Shown: positions 42,070-53,876, counted from the first letter of the stretch. The stretch is 64,000 bases of DNA from a bacterium (GCA_905221325.1 CAJNCS010000010.1:1-64000); one strand, 5' to 3'. Made by a program: numbers and translations. The notes: generated by a model from the letters alone, not told the origin.

Positions 42070-42988
42070 GCGGTGGCGCTATTATCTGCGCCGCTTTGCT
42101 TATCAGATAAAAATTTTACGTGTCTTACAAAGTATCTCTCGGGAAAAATATGATGAGAAAGTCTCGGCTTCTCTGGTCTATGGCTTTTTGTCAGCAGTAG
42201 CGGTCAATTTCTTTTTTCAACCAGGGCACGTGTATTCGAGTGGTGCGACAGGTCTGGCACAGATTATCTCTGCCTTGAGCAATCACTGGTTTGGTTTCCA
42301 TCTACCGGTATCCGCAACCTTTTATGCCATTAATATCCCACTGATGATTTTGGCTTGGTATCAGATTGGACATAAATTTACGGTCTTTACCTTTATAACG
42401 GTATCCATGAGTTCTCTTTTTATCCAGTTTGTGCCCGTTGTGACGCTGACAGAGGATCCCATCATCAATGCCCTTTTTGGGGGTGTTGTCATGGGCTTGG
42501 GAATCGGCTTTGCTTTGCGCAATAGTATTTCCAGTGGAGGTACAGATATTGTCAGCCTGACCATTCGCAAGAAAACGGGGAGGAATGTCGGCAGTATTTC
42601 TTTTTTGGTCAATGGGACGATTATGCTGATAGCAGGTTTGACCTTTGGTTGGAAATACGCTCTCTACTCCATGATTACCATTTTTGTATCCAGTCGTGTG
42701 ACAGATGCGGTCTTTACCAAGCAAAAACGCATGCAGGCCATGATTGTGACCAGTAATCCTGACAAGGTAATCGAAAAAATCCATAAAAAATTGCACCGAG
42801 GGGCTACCATGATCCACGATGCAGAAGGAACCTATAATCATGAGAGAAAAGCAGTCTTGATTACTGTTATCACACGAGCAGAGTTTAATGATTTTAAACA
42901 CATCATGAAACAAGTCGATCCGACAGCTTTTGTCTCTGTATCCGAAAATGTCCACATCCTAGGACGATTCGTAGAAACAGACAATTAA
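42047..42988 (+). CDS. YitT-family membrane protein (DUF2179)
   Basis: This 313-residue protein has about five membrane segments with [20 protein letters not shown] and [13 protein letters not shown], and a soluble C-terminal DUF2179 domain ([33 protein letters not shown]). It starts inside aspS. Function is unproven. Confidence 0.88.
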   Translation: MKQAKRIKRWRYYLRRFAYQIKILRVLQSISREKYDEKVSASLVYGFLSAVAVNFFFQPGHVYSSGATGLAQIISALSNHWFGFHLPVSATFYAINIPLMILAWYQIGHKFTVFTFITVSMSSLFIQFVPVVTLTEDPIINALFGGVVMGLGIGFALRNSISSGGTDIVSLTIRKKTGRNVGSISFLVNGTIMLIAGLTFGWKYALYSMITIFVSSRVTDAVFTKQKRMQAMIVTSNPDKVIEKIHKKLHRGATMIHDAEGTYNHERKAVLITVITRAEFNDFKHIMKQVDPTAFVSVSENVHILGRFVETDN

Positions 42989-42997
42989 TAATACTCA

Positions 42998-43023
42998 AAA
43001 GACCAGCCTTGGGGCTGGTCTTT
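42998..43023. terminator. Bidirectional terminator between YitT gene and malR
   Basis: AAAGACCAGCC (42998-43008) and GGCTGGTCTTT (43013-43023) around TTGG; serves both convergent genes. Confidence 0.85.
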
Positions 43024-44008
43024 ATTTTTCGATAATTTTGTGGGCAATCAACTGACGGTAACAAATCTGTCTATTATTTTTCGCGTCATTGATAATCTGC
43101 AGAATGGTTTCAAAGGAAACGCGCCCAAGTTCAAGACTGTTGATGTCGACATAAGCTACGAGATCGAGTCGAGGATTGACAGAGTCAAAACTCAAAACGG
43201 GAATATTTAATTGGTGTTTATTGATGTAGTCGCAAACCCCTTCAGCTAGAAGGCTGTCGGTTGTAATGATAGCGTCAATCTGCGGATCGTGATTAAATAG
43301 GAGTTCACTGAATCGATAACCTTTTTCTTCTAGAAATTCTGTCGCAAAGTAGGTTAAGTTGGTATCAATCGAAAGTTGGTGTTGTTTGAGTGCCAATTCG
43401 TAACCTTTTAGACGGTCTTGTGTAACGAAAAGTTTCTTGGTTCCTCCGATAAAGGCAATTCTGCTGCAGCCCTTCTTGATGAAATACTCAGTTGCATCAA
43501 AACCGGCTTGGACATTATCATTGTCGACAAGTGGGATAAAGGGTGAGAGGGATTTTCCAAGGATGAGGAAAGGAAACTGTTCTTCCGCTACGAGCTTCAC
43601 CAGTGGATCTTCTTCTTGAGCGTAGAGGAAGATCAGACCATCGACACGTTTCCCATAAACCATCTGAGAAATAGCATTGAGACGTTCTTTTTCATCTTTC
43701 CCCGTTGCAATCTGAATAGCGTAGTGGTTTTCAGATGCGACTTGGGCAATCCCTCGTAGAACAGATGGGAAGAAAGGATTTTGGTAAAAGGCATCTGAGT
43801 CGTCAGGCAATACCAAACCGATAACTTGAGTATAGCTGCTAACTAAACTACGAGCATTGAGATTGGGATGGTAGTTGAGCTCCTTCATTGCCTTGCGAAC
43901 TCGTTTTTTGGTTTCATCACTAATTGTTGATTTGTTTTGAATAACGCGGGTTACGGTTGAAGGTGAGACACCTGCAGCCTTGGCCACATCTTTAATCGTA
44001 ACGGGCAT
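43022..44008 (-). CDS. malR: LacI-family maltose operon repressor
   Basis: A 328-residue LacI/GalR protein: HTH at the N-terminus (TIKDVAKAAGVSPSTVTRVIQNKSTISDETKKRV) and a periplasmic-binding-like effector domain. In pneumococcus MalR represses malXCD and malMP and is relieved by maltose. The two palindromes at 48571 and 48962 are its probable operators. AGGAGATT precedes the ATG, 9 bp after malA, so the genes share a transcript. Confidence 0.95.
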   Translation of the reverse strand: MPVTIKDVAKAAGVSPSTVTRVIQNKSTISDETKKRVRKAMKELNYHPNLNARSLVSSYTQVIGLVLPDDSDAFYQNPFFPSVLRGIAQVASENHYAIQIATGKDEKERLNAISQMVYGKRVDGLIFLYAQEEDPLVKLVAEEQFPFLILGKSLSPFIPLVDNDNVQAGFDATEYFIKKGCSRIAFIGGTKKLFVTQDRLKGYELALKQHQLSIDTNLTYFATEFLEEKGYRFSELLFNHDPQIDAIITTDSLLAEGVCDYINKHQLNIPVLSFDSVNPRLDLVAYVDINSLELGRVSFETILQIINDAKNNRQICYRQLIAHKIIEK

Positions 44009-44017
44009 AAAAATCTC

Positions 44018-44824
44018 CTATTTATGATAATCTGGATCACGGAAATGTGTCTTGTAAAAAATAGTGACCAGATACAGAACAAAAAGAATGTTTTGTACAG
44101 TGATAAGGGTTGTCATATTTTGGCCAAAAAGTCCCAAAATAAGTGTAATCAAAGTTGGTAATCCTAAACAGTTCAAGATAAAATGGTAGCACTCTTTAAA
44201 GCTCCTAAATGAAAAGAGGCGTGATTTTTTGGTGATATAAAGGAGAAGACTAGCTCCAAGAGAGACAATGAAGAAATTCAACCCAAAGAGGAAGCTAGCA
44301 CCAAGGACGAGAAAGAGACTGATATAGACACGGTTCTGCTGGTACCAGTCTTTAGAAATAGCCTGGGTTAAAGCTTCCTTACTCTGGAAACTCTCCGTTT
44401 GAATGGCGTGGTAGCGAATGCGGGTCAATTCCTTGTTTTCCTTACTGATGACGAGTTCTTCAGTATCAAAATGAAGTTGCAAATCTTTTGGCAATTCCTT
44501 GCTTGGACTTGGACCAATCAGAAGAGAAGCTTGCTGATTTTTAGTTCCAGAATAGCTCAGTTTTCCATCTACTATCTGCGCATTCTCTGACAAGTCCATG
44601 ATCGCTTCATCTGTCAGGGGTGTGTAGACATTATCGATAAAAGTATCCAGCGGATACGTTTCCTGCGAGCTGTTTTGAATGGCAATTGGAACCATAGACA
44701 AGCTGATGAGGAAAATGCTAGTAAAGAGGAGTTGAAACCAGTTGAGTCCGAAACGTTTTGACAGGGGCTTACGAAATCCCCAGATACTAGTAAAATACGA
44801 GAATGGATATGGAAGCATAGGCAT
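44018..44824 (-). CDS. malA: Maltodextrin utilisation protein MalA (DUF1189-like)
   Basis: A 268-residue membrane protein with one N-terminal helix ([20 protein letters not shown]), an extracellular domain to about residue 170, and several C-terminal helices. It matches streptococcal MalA, upstream of malR in the same operon. A second ATG at 44818 is possible. Exact role is not defined. Confidence 0.85.
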   Translation of the reverse strand: MPMLPYPFSYFTSIWGFRKPLSKRFGLNWFQLLFTSIFLISLSMVPIAIQNSSQETYPLDTFIDNVYTPLTDEAIMDLSENAQIVDGKLSYSGTKNQQASLLIGPSPSKELPKDLQLHFDTEELVISKENKELTRIRYHAIQTESFQSKEALTQAISKDWYQQNRVYISLFLVLGASFLFGLNFFIVSLGASLLLYITKKSRLFSFRSFKECYHFILNCLGLPTLITLILGLFGQNMTTLITVQNILFVLYLVTIFYKTHFRDPDYHK

Positions 44825-44984
44825 CTTTCTAAAAGTGTTTTCTACATGAGTAATATTATATAGAGAAATGTACTTTATTTCAAGTCTAGTAAATGGATTG
44901 CTTTTTGAAAAGAGGATTCGGCTACTATTTGTGGTCTTGTGTCTAATCTTTTAACTTTACAAACAAGCTCCAAAATGAAAAAAG

Positions 44985-45027
44985 GGTGGCGGGGATAGAT
45001 TATCCCTTGTCGCCACCACTTGTAAGT
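44985..45027 (-). terminator. malXCD terminator
   Basis: On the minus strand GGTGGCGACAAGGGATA pairs with TATCCCCGCCACC (small bulge), followed by CTTTTTTC. It overlaps the malD stop. Confidence 0.75.
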
Positions 45028-45842
45028 CCTGAAACAAAGTTCTTTTGTAGGAAGAAGAAGAGAATACAGATTGGAAGGGCGATGAGGATAGCACCTGCTG
45101 AGAAGTAGGCAATCTTCATATTTTTCACGTTGTTAACGAAGGTTTGGAGACCGACGGCAACAGTAAAGTATTCTTTCTCACGAAGCAAGAAACTAGAGAG
45201 AATGTAGTCTCCGAAAGGTCCCATGAAGGCCCAGAGAGCTTGTACAGCCACCATTGGGCGAACGAGTGGGAGAACAATTTGCCAGAAGCGGCGGAAGTGT
45301 CCTGCACCATCTAGTTTTGCAGATTCGTCTAGAGACATTGGTACTGTGTCGAAGTAGCCTTTCATGAGCCAAGCGTTCATAGGGATACCGCCACCAACGT
45401 AGAGGAAGATGAGGAACCAGCTATGGTTAAGGGCATTCAACATAAGGGCCATAACGAAGAAGGCGGTCAAAGCGGCCATGGTTGGCACCATTTGGATAAT
45501 CAAGAAGAAGACCAAACTTTGTTTACGAGCCAAGAAGTTGTAACGGCTGTAAGCATAACCAGCAAGTACGATGATACTTGTTTGTACAGCCATTGTAATA
45601 AAGGCAATAATCAAAGTATTAAGGTACCAAGTACCATACAAGGTTTCGGTGAAGAGCCCTTTAAAGTTATCAAAGCTAAAGTCGACGTTACCATCTAGTT
45701 TAAAAGCTACGACGTTACCAGTCTTGAAGGCTGACATAATGGTAATCAAAAGTGGATAGATAATCACGATTGAAAGGCCAATCAAGTAGAGGTAAGTGAG
45801 GGTTTGAGTCAGTCTACGTTTGAGTTTGATTGAGTTATTCAT
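45000..45842 (-). CDS. malD: Maltodextrin ABC transporter permease MalD
   Basis: The start at 45842 ([13 protein letters not shown]) is chosen; the extension to 45863 has no ribosome site. The 280-residue permease has six helices and the EAA loop [23 protein letters not shown] that contacts the ATPase. Only 1 bp separates it from malC. The ATPase (MsmK-type) is encoded elsewhere, as in other streptococci. Confidence 0.95.
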   Translation of the reverse strand: MNNSIKLKRRLTQTLTYLYLIGLSIVIIYPLLITIMSAFKTGNVVAFKLDGNVDFSFDNFKGLFTETLYGTWYLNTLIIAFITMAVQTSIIVLAGYAYSRYNFLARKQSLVFFLIIQMVPTMAALTAFFVMALMLNALNHSWFLIFLYVGGGIPMNAWLMKGYFDTVPMSLDESAKLDGAGHFRRFWQIVLPLVRPMVAVQALWAFMGPFGDYILSSFLLREKEYFTVAVGLQTFVNNVKNMKIAYFSAGAILIALPICILFFFLQKNFVSGLTSGGDKG

Positions 45843-45843
45843 C

Positions 45844-47136
45844 TTAGACGTCCTCCATATCAAATGCGTGTAGTTTCTTGAATGCGATCATAGAGATAGA
45901 GATGACAATGATAGAGATAATCAAGGTAACAGCTGCCGCCATAGAGTATTGTGGGGCTGTACCTGTTGTCAAACGGTAAATCCATGAAATCAAGATATCA
46001 GTTGAACCGGCTCCACCACCAACGCTACCAGGACCTCCGCCGTTGAAGAGGTACATGATAGAGAAGTTGTTAAAGTTAAAGGTGTATTGGCTGATCAATG
46101 TTGGAGCTGCAACAGCCAAAATCATAGGGAAAGTGATGTTGCGGAATTTTTGCCAAGCATTGGCACCATCGATGTAAGCCGCTTCATAGAGGTCGTTAGG
46201 AATAGACTGCAAGATACCCAAGGTCAAAACGTAGATATATGGGAATCCTAGCCAACCTTGCATCATAATCAAGGCAATCTTCGTCCAAGTTGGGTCTGTT
46301 TTCCAAGGGATAAGAGCACCGTCAAGGAAAGGAAGAACCTTAGACAAAAGAGGCAAGACTTGCGTATTAATGGCACCAACACTATCGTTAAACATGTTTG
46401 AGAATGTCAAGATAGTGATGAAGGCTGGAACAGCCCAAGGAAGAAGGAAAATAACACCAAAGATACGTTTTCCTTTGATAAATGGTTGGTTAGCAATGAT
46501 AGCGGTGAAGATACCAATCACAATCTGCAAAGTAGAAGCAGACAAAGCCCAGATAATGGTCCAAGAAAGAACGGAACCAAAGGCTGAACGGAAGGTACTT
46601 AAGCTCCAGATGTTTGTGAAGTTCGTCAAACCAACCCAGTCCAACAATTTGTTTGGTGGCAAGTGTTGGAAGTCATAGTTGGTAAAGGCAATCATCAAGG
46701 TTACGATAACTGGGAAGATAATCGCAAATGTCATTGCTACATACGATGGGATGATCAAAAGATATGGGAATCCATTCTCATAAATACCTTTAATCATATC
46801 CTTGAAGGTACGAGCTACAGGAATACCGTTGTTGATACGTTTAGCAGTCGTATGTGCGTCTTTGATATTAAAGATATAAAAGAGCAAGTAAACGACAACA
46901 AAGATAGAGTGGAAGGCGCCACGAATCAGCATGAAAAGTGAATTGTCACGACCAGGTTTGTCACCAAGTGTGATCAAATTGCTCAATTCAGGGGTTGCAA
47001 GTGTTAGAAAATACAGAACAAATAAAACGGTAACACCAAGGAAAATGAATCCTTTAGCTTTTTGTTTATTATAGATTTGTCCTAAACCAGGAATGATTGA
47101 CAGCAAGGCTGCTTTGCGAGGCTGTTGTTTTTCCAT
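45844..47136 (-). CDS. malC: Maltodextrin ABC transporter permease MalC
   Basis: The start at 47136 ([12 protein letters not shown]) has AAAGGAGTAATC upstream; the longer frame to 47220 lacks one. The 430-residue permease has about eight helices and the EAA loop [22 protein letters not shown]. MalF homologue. Confidence 0.95.
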   Translation of the reverse strand: MEKQQPRKAALLSIIPGLGQIYNKQKAKGFIFLGVTVLFVLYFLTLATPELSNLITLGDKPGRDNSLFMLIRGAFHSIFVVVYLLFYIFNIKDAHTTAKRINNGIPVARTFKDMIKGIYENGFPYLLIIPSYVAMTFAIIFPVIVTLMIAFTNYDFQHLPPNKLLDWVGLTNFTNIWSLSTFRSAFGSVLSWTIIWALSASTLQIVIGIFTAIIANQPFIKGKRIFGVIFLLPWAVPAFITILTFSNMFNDSVGAINTQVLPLLSKVLPFLDGALIPWKTDPTWTKIALIMMQGWLGFPYIYVLTLGILQSIPNDLYEAAYIDGANAWQKFRNITFPMILAVAAPTLISQYTFNFNNFSIMYLFNGGGPGSVGGGAGSTDILISWIYRLTTGTAPQYSMAAAVTLIISIIVISISMIAFKKLHAFDMEDV

Positions 47137-47262
47137 GATTACTCCTTTCATAGGATGTGAGATAAAACTCGGATTCAACCGCAAGATACGTGTATCTGAA
47201 TAAGAAGCGTATCTATACATTCAAAGGGGGATTTCACTTCCACCCCCCCTTGAACAAATCAA

Positions 47263-48531
47263 TTAGTTACCAAATTTTTGTTGGATTGTTTCCTTGATCA
47301 ATGTTACAGCATCGTTAGCAGCTGTTTTAGCATCTTTCTTACCGCTTACAGTATCAAAGAGCATAGTTTTCGCTGGGTCCCAAACTGTTGACATTTGAGA
47401 GATGTTTGGCATTGGTTGAGCGTTCTTGAACTGTTTGATAACAGCTGTTGTCAACTCATCGTTTTTACCTTCTGCATAAGTACGAGCTTCAGTGTTTGCT
47501 GGGATTTCGTTCGTTGCATCGTAGAATGCTTTTTGTTGTTCAGTTGAAACAAGGAAGTCTACAAATTTTTGAGCGCCTTCAAGGTTTTTAGTGCTTGATG
47601 GGATGATCCAAGCTTTACCTCCACCAAAGGCTTCGTAGTTTTTACCGTTTGGAAGAGTTGGGATAGTTGCAACACCGTAGTTTACTTTAGCATCTTTGAA
47701 TGCTTGAGCTTTCCAAGGACCATCGATGATAGCAGCTGTTTTACCTTCTTGGAATTGAGTTTGGATCAAGTTTCCAGCACCTTCAGTATCTTGCATACCT
47801 TTAGGCCATTTGTCGTACCAAGTTTTAGCGTATTCGAGACCTTTGATTGCTCCGTCGTTAGCAAGACCGATGTCTTTAGGATTTTTACCGTTATCACCAA
47901 ATACGTAAGCTCCGTTACCAGCAAGAAGTCCGTATGCGTAGTAGAAGTTAGTCCAGTCAGCTAGGAAGGCAGTAGTTTTTCCGTCTTCTCCAGCGAAAGC
48001 GTATTTGCTGTCCTTAGCAAGATTTTCTAGGTCACCAAAAGTTTTAGGAGCTTCTTTTAGCAAGTCTTTATTGTAGTACATTACGAGAGACTCGATAACG
48101 GCTGGAGCACCGTACACTTTGCCACCAACAGTTACAAGAGATTTTGTTTTATCGTCTGTTTTAGCTCCGTCACCAAGAGTAACTTCAGAAAGTTGTCCAT
48201 CAGTACCAAGGCTACCTACACGGTCGTATGGAGCCATCATGACATCAGCAGCCTTACCAGATTGGTTGTCTAGAGAAAGGTTATCAAGACCACCCATTTG
48301 GTCTCCTGTTTTGATGGTAACTTTTACGCCAGATTCTTTTTCATAAGCTTTTGCAGCTGATTCAGCAAAGGCTTTATATTGATCTTCAACGTAGAAAGTG
48401 AGTTCTTTTGCTTCTGAAGAGCTAGTATCAGCTGCTTTGTCAGCAGTTTTGCTTCCACAAGCTACCAAGAGCAAGCTAGCGAGAGTAGCAGTTCCGAGCA
48501 CAGCAGCGCTCTTCATGAATTTAGATGACAT
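47263..48531 (-). CDS. malX: Maltodextrin-binding lipoprotein MalX
   Basis: A 422-residue solute-binding protein with lipobox LLLVAC (Cys about 25) and the family 1 SBP fold. First gene of malXCD; repressed through the palindrome at 48571-48590. AGGAGGAATA precedes the ATG. Confidence 0.96.
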   Translation of the reverse strand: MSSKFMKSAAVLGTATLASLLLVACGSKTADKAADTSSSEAKELTFYVEDQYKAFAESAAKAYEKESGVKVTIKTGDQMGGLDNLSLDNQSGKAADVMMAPYDRVGSLGTDGQLSEVTLGDGAKTDDKTKSLVTVGGKVYGAPAVIESLVMYYNKDLLKEAPKTFGDLENLAKDSKYAFAGEDGKTTAFLADWTNFYYAYGLLAGNGAYVFGDNGKNPKDIGLANDGAIKGLEYAKTWYDKWPKGMQDTEGAGNLIQTQFQEGKTAAIIDGPWKAQAFKDAKVNYGVATIPTLPNGKNYEAFGGGKAWIIPSSTKNLEGAQKFVDFLVSTEQQKAFYDATNEIPANTEARTYAEGKNDELTTAVIKQFKNAQPMPNISQMSTVWDPAKTMLFDTVSGKKDAKTAANDAVTLIKETIQQKFGN

Positions 48532-48570
48532 AGTGTATTCCTCCTAAAGAATAACAAATTTTATTTGATG

Positions 48571-48590
48571 GGAAAACGCAAACGTTTTCC
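48571..48590. promoter_or_regulatory. MalR operator at the malX promoter
   Basis: GGAAAACG (48571-48578) and CGTTTTCC (48583-48590) around CAAA, downstream of the malX -10 on the minus strand. LacI-family type, with central CAAACG shared with the malM operator. Confidence 0.8.
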
Positions 48591-48601
48591 CTTACCAATC
48601 C

Positions 48602-48630
48602 AGTATAGCACAAATAGAAAACGGTTGCAA
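48602..48630 (-). promoter_or_regulatory. malX promoter
   Basis: On the minus strand TTGCAA (48630-48625), 17 bp, TATACT (48607-48602). Confidence 0.75.
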
Positions 48631-48924
48631 GTCTTTTTTGAAAAAAATTTAAAAAAACTTTAAGGTTTTTTAAAAAGGAGAATTGCTTTATAAAGCTTTA
48701 TAAATAGGAAGAAAGGTGATAAAGGTTCATTTTCTTATAAAATGTTAAGATTAGGAAAACGATTGCGTAGATTTCGCTTGTTTTTAGAGAGAAGCCAGCA
48801 GATAGTTGTATCTAACTATCTTAAATTATAAAATCATTTTGGTAAAAGTTTTCATTTCGTAAAGTAACAGTGGTATTGAGTCGCATTTGAATAAAAAGAA
48901 ATCAAAAAAAGTTTCTAAAACCGC
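48631..48924. other. malX-malM divergent intergenic region
   Basis: With the flanking promoters this gap is 491 bp. It has no convincing gene. It holds weaker LacI/CcpA-like half-sites, AGGAAAACGATTGCG (48753-48767) and the CCGCTTGCAT overlapping the malM -35, which could be catabolite-repression sites. The rest is AT-rich. Confidence 0.45.
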
Positions 48925-48953
48925 TTGCATTTGTTTTTGAAATACGTTATACT
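48925..48953 (+). promoter_or_regulatory. malM promoter
   Basis: TTGCAT (48925-48930), 17 bp, TATACT (48948-48953). Confidence 0.75.
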
Positions 48954-48961
48954 TAAACCGA

Positions 48962-48975
48962 CGCAAACGTTTGCG
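48962..48975. promoter_or_regulatory. MalR operator at the malM promoter
   Basis: Perfect palindrome CGCAAACGTTTGCG at the expected transcription start. Confidence 0.85.
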
Positions 48976-49022
48976 CCTTGATTTACGCAACGTTTTATTA
49001 CAAAAATACATGAGGTGCTATT

Positions 49023-50540
49023 ATGAAAAAACGTCAGAGTGGTGTGTTGATGCACATCTCTTCACTTCCAGGGGCTTACGGAATCGGATCATTTGGTCAA
49101 AGTGCCTATGATTTCGTTGACTTTTTAGTTCGTACTAAGCAACGCTACTGGCAAATCCTTCCTTTGGGAACAACTAGCTATGGAGATTCTCCATACCAAT
49201 CATTCTCAGCCTTTGCTGGGAACACTCATTTTATCGATCTTGATGTTTTAGTAGAACAAGGCTTGTTGGAAGCAAGTGATCTTGAAGGTGTTGATTTCGG
49301 TAGTAACCCAACTGAAGTTGACTACGCTAAAATCTACTATGCACGTCGTCCACTTTTAGAGAAAGCTGTTAAACGTTTCCTTGAAGTTGGGGATGTCAAA
49401 GATTTTGAAAGATTTGCTCAGGACAACCAAGCCTGGCTTGAACTTTTTGCTGAGTATATGGCGATTAAAGAGCATTTTGACAATCTTGCTTGGACAGAAT
49501 GGCCAGATGCAGATGCTCGTGCTCGCAAAGCTTCAGCACTTGAAAGCTACCGTGAGAAATTGGCAGACAAGTTGGTTTACCACCGTGTGACTCAATACTT
49601 CTTCTTCCAACAATGGTTGAAGTTGAAAGCTTACGCTAACGATAACCATATCGAAATCGTTGGGGACATGCCAATTTACGTCGCTGAAGATTCAAGCGAC
49701 ATGTGGGCGAATCCACACCTCTTCAAGACAGATGCCAGCGGCAAGGCGACTTGCATCGCAGGATGTCCGCCAGATGAGTTTTCTGCAACTGGTCAACTTT
49801 GGGGAAACCCAATCTATGACTGGGAAGCTATGGACAAAGACGGCTACAAATGGTGGATTGAACGCTTGCGCGAAAGTTTCAAGATTTATGACATCGTTCG
49901 TATCGACCACTTCCGTGGTTTCGAATCTTACTGGGAAATTCCTGCTGGTTCCGATACAGCAGCCCCTGGTAAATGGGTGAAAGGTCCTGGCTACAAGCTT
50001 TTTGCAGCCGTTAAGGAAGAGCTTGGTGAGCTAAACATCATCGCAGAAGACCTTGGTTTCATGACAGATGAGGTTATCGAGTTGCGCGAACGTACTGGCT
50101 TCCCAGGGATGAAGATTCTTCAATTTGCCTTTAATCCAGAAGACGAAAGTATCGATAGCCCACACTTGGCACCTGCCAACTCGGTTATGTACACAGGAAC
50201 ACACGATAACAATACGGTCCTTGGTTGGTACCGTAATGAGATCGACGATCCAACTCGTGAGTATATGGCGCGTTACACCAACCGTAAAGAGTACGAAACA
50301 GTGCCACACGCAATGCTTCGCACAGTATTTTCATCCGTTAGCTTCATGGCCATTGCAACTATGCAAGATTTGCTAGAACTAGATGAGTCAGCTCGCATGA
50401 ACTACCCATCTACTCTTGGCGGAAACTGGTCATGGCGTATGACAGCAGACCAACTCACACCAGCTGTTGAAGAAACTTTGCTTGACTTGACTACAATTTA
50501 TCGCAGAATTAATGAAAATTTGGTAGAATTAAAGAAATAA
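49023..50540 (+). CDS. malQ: 4-alpha-glucanotransferase (amylomaltase)
   Basis: A 505-residue GH77 enzyme (malM in pneumococcus) that disproportionates maltodextrins. Catalytic motifs: VRIDHFRGFESYWEIP with the nucleophile Asp, IAEDLGFM with the acid/base Glu, and GTHDNNTVLGWY. GAGGTGCT precedes the ATG. First gene of malMP, 24 bp before malP. Confidence 0.96.
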   Translation: MKKRQSGVLMHISSLPGAYGIGSFGQSAYDFVDFLVRTKQRYWQILPLGTTSYGDSPYQSFSAFAGNTHFIDLDVLVEQGLLEASDLEGVDFGSNPTEVDYAKIYYARRPLLEKAVKRFLEVGDVKDFERFAQDNQAWLELFAEYMAIKEHFDNLAWTEWPDADARARKASALESYREKLADKLVYHRVTQYFFFQQWLKLKAYANDNHIEIVGDMPIYVAEDSSDMWANPHLFKTDASGKATCIAGCPPDEFSATGQLWGNPIYDWEAMDKDGYKWWIERLRESFKIYDIVRIDHFRGFESYWEIPAGSDTAAPGKWVKGPGYKLFAAVKEELGELNIIAEDLGFMTDEVIELRERTGFPGMKILQFAFNPEDESIDSPHLAPANSVMYTGTHDNNTVLGWYRNEIDDPTREYMARYTNRKEYETVPHAMLRTVFSSVSFMAIATMQDLLELDESARMNYPSTLGGNWSWRMTADQLTPAVEETLLDLTTIYRRINENLVELKK

Positions 50541-50564
50541 GACAATATCAGGAGACACATAAAC

Positions 50565-52823
50565 ATGTTACCATTAAACGAATTTGTACAAAAGCGTTAC
50601 AATAAAACCATTGCAGAATGTAGCAATGAAGAGCTTTACCTTGCTCTTCTCAACTACAGCAAGCTTGCTAGCAGCCAAAAACCAGTCAACACTGGTAAGA
50701 AAAAAGTTTACTACATCTCAGCTGAGTTCTTGATCGGTAAACTCTTGTCAAACAACTTGATTAACCTTGGTCTTTACGACGATGTGAAAAAAGAACTTGC
50801 TGCTGCAGGTAAAGAGTTGATCGAAATCGAAGAAGTAGAATTGGAACCATCACTTGGTAACGGTGGTTTGGGACGTTTGGCAGCCTGCTTTATCGACTCA
50901 ATCGCTACACTTGGTTTGAATGGTGATGGTGTTGGTTTGAACTACCACTTCGGTCTTTTCCAACAAGTTCTTAAAAACAACCAACAAGAAACAATTCCTA
51001 ACGCTTGGTTGACAGAGCAAAACTGGTTGGTTCGCTCAAGCCGTAGCTACCAAGTGCCATTTGCACACTTCACATTGACATCTACTCTTTACGATATTGA
51101 TGTACCTGGTTACAAGACAGCTACTAAAAACCGCTTGCGTTTGTTTGACTTGGATTCAGTTGATTCTTCCATCATCAAAGAGGGAATCGAATTTGACAAG
51201 ACAGATATCGCTCGCAACTTGACTCTCTTCCTTTACCCAGACGACAGCGACAAGCAAGGTGAATTGCTCCGTATCTTCCAACAATACTTCATGGTTTCAA
51301 ACGGTGCGCAATTGATCATCGACGAAGCAATCGAAAAAGGAAGCAACTTGCATGACCTTGCGGACTACGCAGTTGTACAAATCAACGATACTCACCCATC
51401 AATGGTGATCCCTGAATTGATCCGTCTTTTGACTGCGCGTGGTATCGAGCTTGACGAAGCAATCTCTATCGTTCGTAGCATGACTGCCTACACTAACCAC
51501 ACCATCCTTGCTGAAGCCCTTGAAAAATGGCCTCTTGAATTCTTGGAAGAAGTGGTTCCTCACTTGGTACCAATCATCAAAGAATTGGACCGTCGTGTGA
51601 AAGCAGAATACAAAGATCCAGCTGTTCAAATCATCGATGAGAGCGGACGTGTTCACATGGCTCACATGGATATCCACTACGGATACAGTGTAAACGGGGT
51701 TGCAGCTCTTCACACTGAAATCTTGAAGAACTCAGAGTTGAAAGCTTTCTACGACATCTACCCAGAAAAATTCAACAACAAAACAAACGGTATCACTTTC
51801 CGTCGTTGGCTCATGCATGCTAACCCAAGACTGTCTCACTACTTGGATGAGATTATTGGTGAGGGTTGGCACCATGAAGCAGATGAGCTTGAAAAACTCT
51901 TGTCATACGAAGACAAGGCTGCTGTCAAAGAAAAATTGGAAAGCATCAAGGCTCACAACAAACGTAAATTGGCTCGTCACTTGAAAGAACACCAAGGTGT
52001 GGAAATCAATACAAACTCTATCTTTGATATCCAGATCAAACGTCTTCACGAGTACAAACGCCAACAAATGAACGCTTTGTATGTCATCCACAAATACCTT
52101 GATATCAAGGCTGGTAACATCCCTGCTCGTCCAATCACAGTCTTCTTTGGTGGTAAAGCAGCTCCTGCCTACACAATCGCTCAAGATATCATCCACTTGA
52201 TCCTTTGCTTGTCAGAAGTGATTGCTAACGACCCAGCTGTAGCTCCACACTTGCAAGTTGTAATGGTTGAAAACTACAACGTTACTGCAGCAAGCTTCCT
52301 TATCCCAGCATGTGACATCTCAGAACAAATCTCACTTGCTTCTAAAGAAGCTTCAGGTACTGGTAACATGAAATTCATGTTGAACGGAGCTTTGACTCTT
52401 GGTACTATGGACGGTGCTAACGTGGAAATCGCTGAATTGGTTGGCGACGAAAACATTTACATCTTCGGTGAAGATTCAGAAACTGTTATCGACCTTTACG
52501 CAAAAGCAGCTTACAAATCAAGCGAATTTTACGCTCGTGAAGCTATCAAACCTTTGGTTGATTTCATCGTAAGCGATGCTGTTCTTGCAGTAGGTAAGAA
52601 AGAACGCTTGGAACGTCTTTACAATGAATTGATCAACAAAGACTGGTTCATGACTCTTCTTGACTTGGAAGACTACATCAAAGTTAAAGAGCAAATGCTT
52701 GCTGACTACGAAAACCGTGACGCATGGTTGGATAAAGTCATCGTTAACATTTCTAAAGCGGGATTCTTCTCATCTGACCGTACAATCGCTCAGTACAACG
52801 AAGATATCTGGCACTTGAACTAA
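50565..52823 (+). CDS. malP: Maltodextrin/glycogen phosphorylase
   Basis: A 752-residue GT35 phosphorylase releasing glucose-1-phosphate. The pyridoxal phosphate Lys is in [28 protein letters not shown] (KFMLNG), and [16 protein letters not shown] is typical. CAGGAGACAC precedes the ATG. Strongly biased codon use suggests high expression. Confidence 0.96.
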   Translation: MLPLNEFVQKRYNKTIAECSNEELYLALLNYSKLASSQKPVNTGKKKVYYISAEFLIGKLLSNNLINLGLYDDVKKELAAAGKELIEIEEVELEPSLGNGGLGRLAACFIDSIATLGLNGDGVGLNYHFGLFQQVLKNNQQETIPNAWLTEQNWLVRSSRSYQVPFAHFTLTSTLYDIDVPGYKTATKNRLRLFDLDSVDSSIIKEGIEFDKTDIARNLTLFLYPDDSDKQGELLRIFQQYFMVSNGAQLIIDEAIEKGSNLHDLADYAVVQINDTHPSMVIPELIRLLTARGIELDEAISIVRSMTAYTNHTILAEALEKWPLEFLEEVVPHLVPIIKELDRRVKAEYKDPAVQIIDESGRVHMAHMDIHYGYSVNGVAALHTEILKNSELKAFYDIYPEKFNNKTNGITFRRWLMHANPRLSHYLDEIIGEGWHHEADELEKLLSYEDKAAVKEKLESIKAHNKRKLARHLKEHQGVEINTNSIFDIQIKRLHEYKRQQMNALYVIHKYLDIKAGNIPARPITVFFGGKAAPAYTIAQDIIHLILCLSEVIANDPAVAPHLQVVMVENYNVTAASFLIPACDISEQISLASKEASGTGNMKFMLNGALTLGTMDGANVEIAELVGDENIYIFGEDSETVIDLYAKAAYKSSEFYAREAIKPLVDFIVSDAVLAVGKKERLERLYNELINKDWFMTLLDLEDYIKVKEQMLADYENRDAWLDKVIVNISKAGFFSSDRTIAQYNEDIWHLN

Positions 52824-52832
52824 GATTAAATA

Positions 52833-52860
52833 AAAAACGCATCTTTTAAGATGCGTTTTT
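52833..52860 (+). terminator. malMP terminator
   Basis: AAAAACGCATCTT and AAGATGCGTTTTT form a near-continuous hairpin with a T-run. Confidence 0.85.
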
Positions 52861-52876
52861 TCATATTTAAACTAAT

Positions 52877-53725
52877 TTACAATACTTTCCCCACAAGAAA
52901 CTCCGCTTCGATGGTAATCTCTGTCAACTGAGTCCAGTCAATCTTGGTCTGGTCAACGTGAAAGAGAAGGGGGGTCATGCTAAGTAAAGCTTGGCGTTGC
53001 TCTGCTGTGATGGGCTTGATTAGGGAGGCTGTTTGGCTAGATTGGATACTGAAGTGTTCTTGGAAATGTTCCTTGATATCTTGGTTGGAATAGTCCTTCT
53101 TTGTCAGTTGGTCTTGCACCATTTGGCGGATTTCTTTGAGGTGATTTTCGGTTGGAATGACCTTTATCAAGATACCGTTTTGGGATAAAACGCGTCGAAA
53201 TTCTCCATAATTTGCAGGCGAAAAGATATCAAGTAGAATATCCATGCTGGTATCTTTTATAGGAAGACGAGCCAAGTCGCCCACAAACCAATTGACTGCC
53301 CAGTTGGCTTCGCTTTTGGCAGCGATTTGAACGGAATCTTTGGAAATATCAAAGGCGTAAAAGGTTTTATCAGAGTGACTTTCTTGGAGTTTACGAGAGT
53401 AGAAGCCTTCGCCACAACCGATATCCAGGACTGTTTTTGCGGATGGTTTAGTCGCTAGTATGTCCGAGATGCCTTTTAAGATATTCTGATAAAACCCAGC
53501 TTCTAGGATTTGCTGGCGATTTTGAAAGTTTTCTTTGTCGTAGTTGGCAGATTGTTTGATTTGAGGTGCTAGATTGACATAGCCGAATTTTGCTAAATCG
53601 AAAGAGTGGCGGTTACTACACTTGAGGCTAGACTCTACCAAGGCCAGATTTTCTTGGCAGATAGGGCAGGAAAAGGCAGTCGCAGAAGCAAAACGCTGAA
53701 GTTTGGGTTTGAGGTTTGTATTCAT
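52877..53725 (-). CDS. rlmA: 23S rRNA (guanine-N1)-methyltransferase RlmA
   Basis: A 282-residue enzyme with an N-terminal zinc site (C20, C23, C36, H40 in FSCPICQ...KCSNRHSFD) and an AdoMet domain (VLDIGCGEGFYSRKL). Gram-positive RlmA(II) methylates G748 of 23S rRNA and affects sensitivity to telithromycin/tylosin. Convergent with malP. Confidence 0.92.
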   Translation of the reverse strand: MNTNLKPKLQRFASATAFSCPICQENLALVESSLKCSNRHSFDLAKFGYVNLAPQIKQSANYDKENFQNRQQILEAGFYQNILKGISDILATKPSAKTVLDIGCGEGFYSRKLQESHSDKTFYAFDISKDSVQIAAKSEANWAVNWFVGDLARLPIKDTSMDILLDIFSPANYGEFRRVLSQNGILIKVIPTENHLKEIRQMVQDQLTKKDYSNQDIKEHFQEHFSIQSSQTASLIKPITAEQRQALLSMTPLLFHVDQTKIDWTQLTEITIEAEFLVGKVL

Positions 53726-53876
53726 AGTTTAAGTCTAGCAAAAGAGGCAAGCGAAAGCAAGTATAGGAGTATGTAGATATGAGATTCAATAGAAATAAAT
53801 TCAATTCTTTAATCCATAGAATGGAATTGCTTTTATATCTAAATTGCTATATAATAATGATAAGGAGGAAATGACT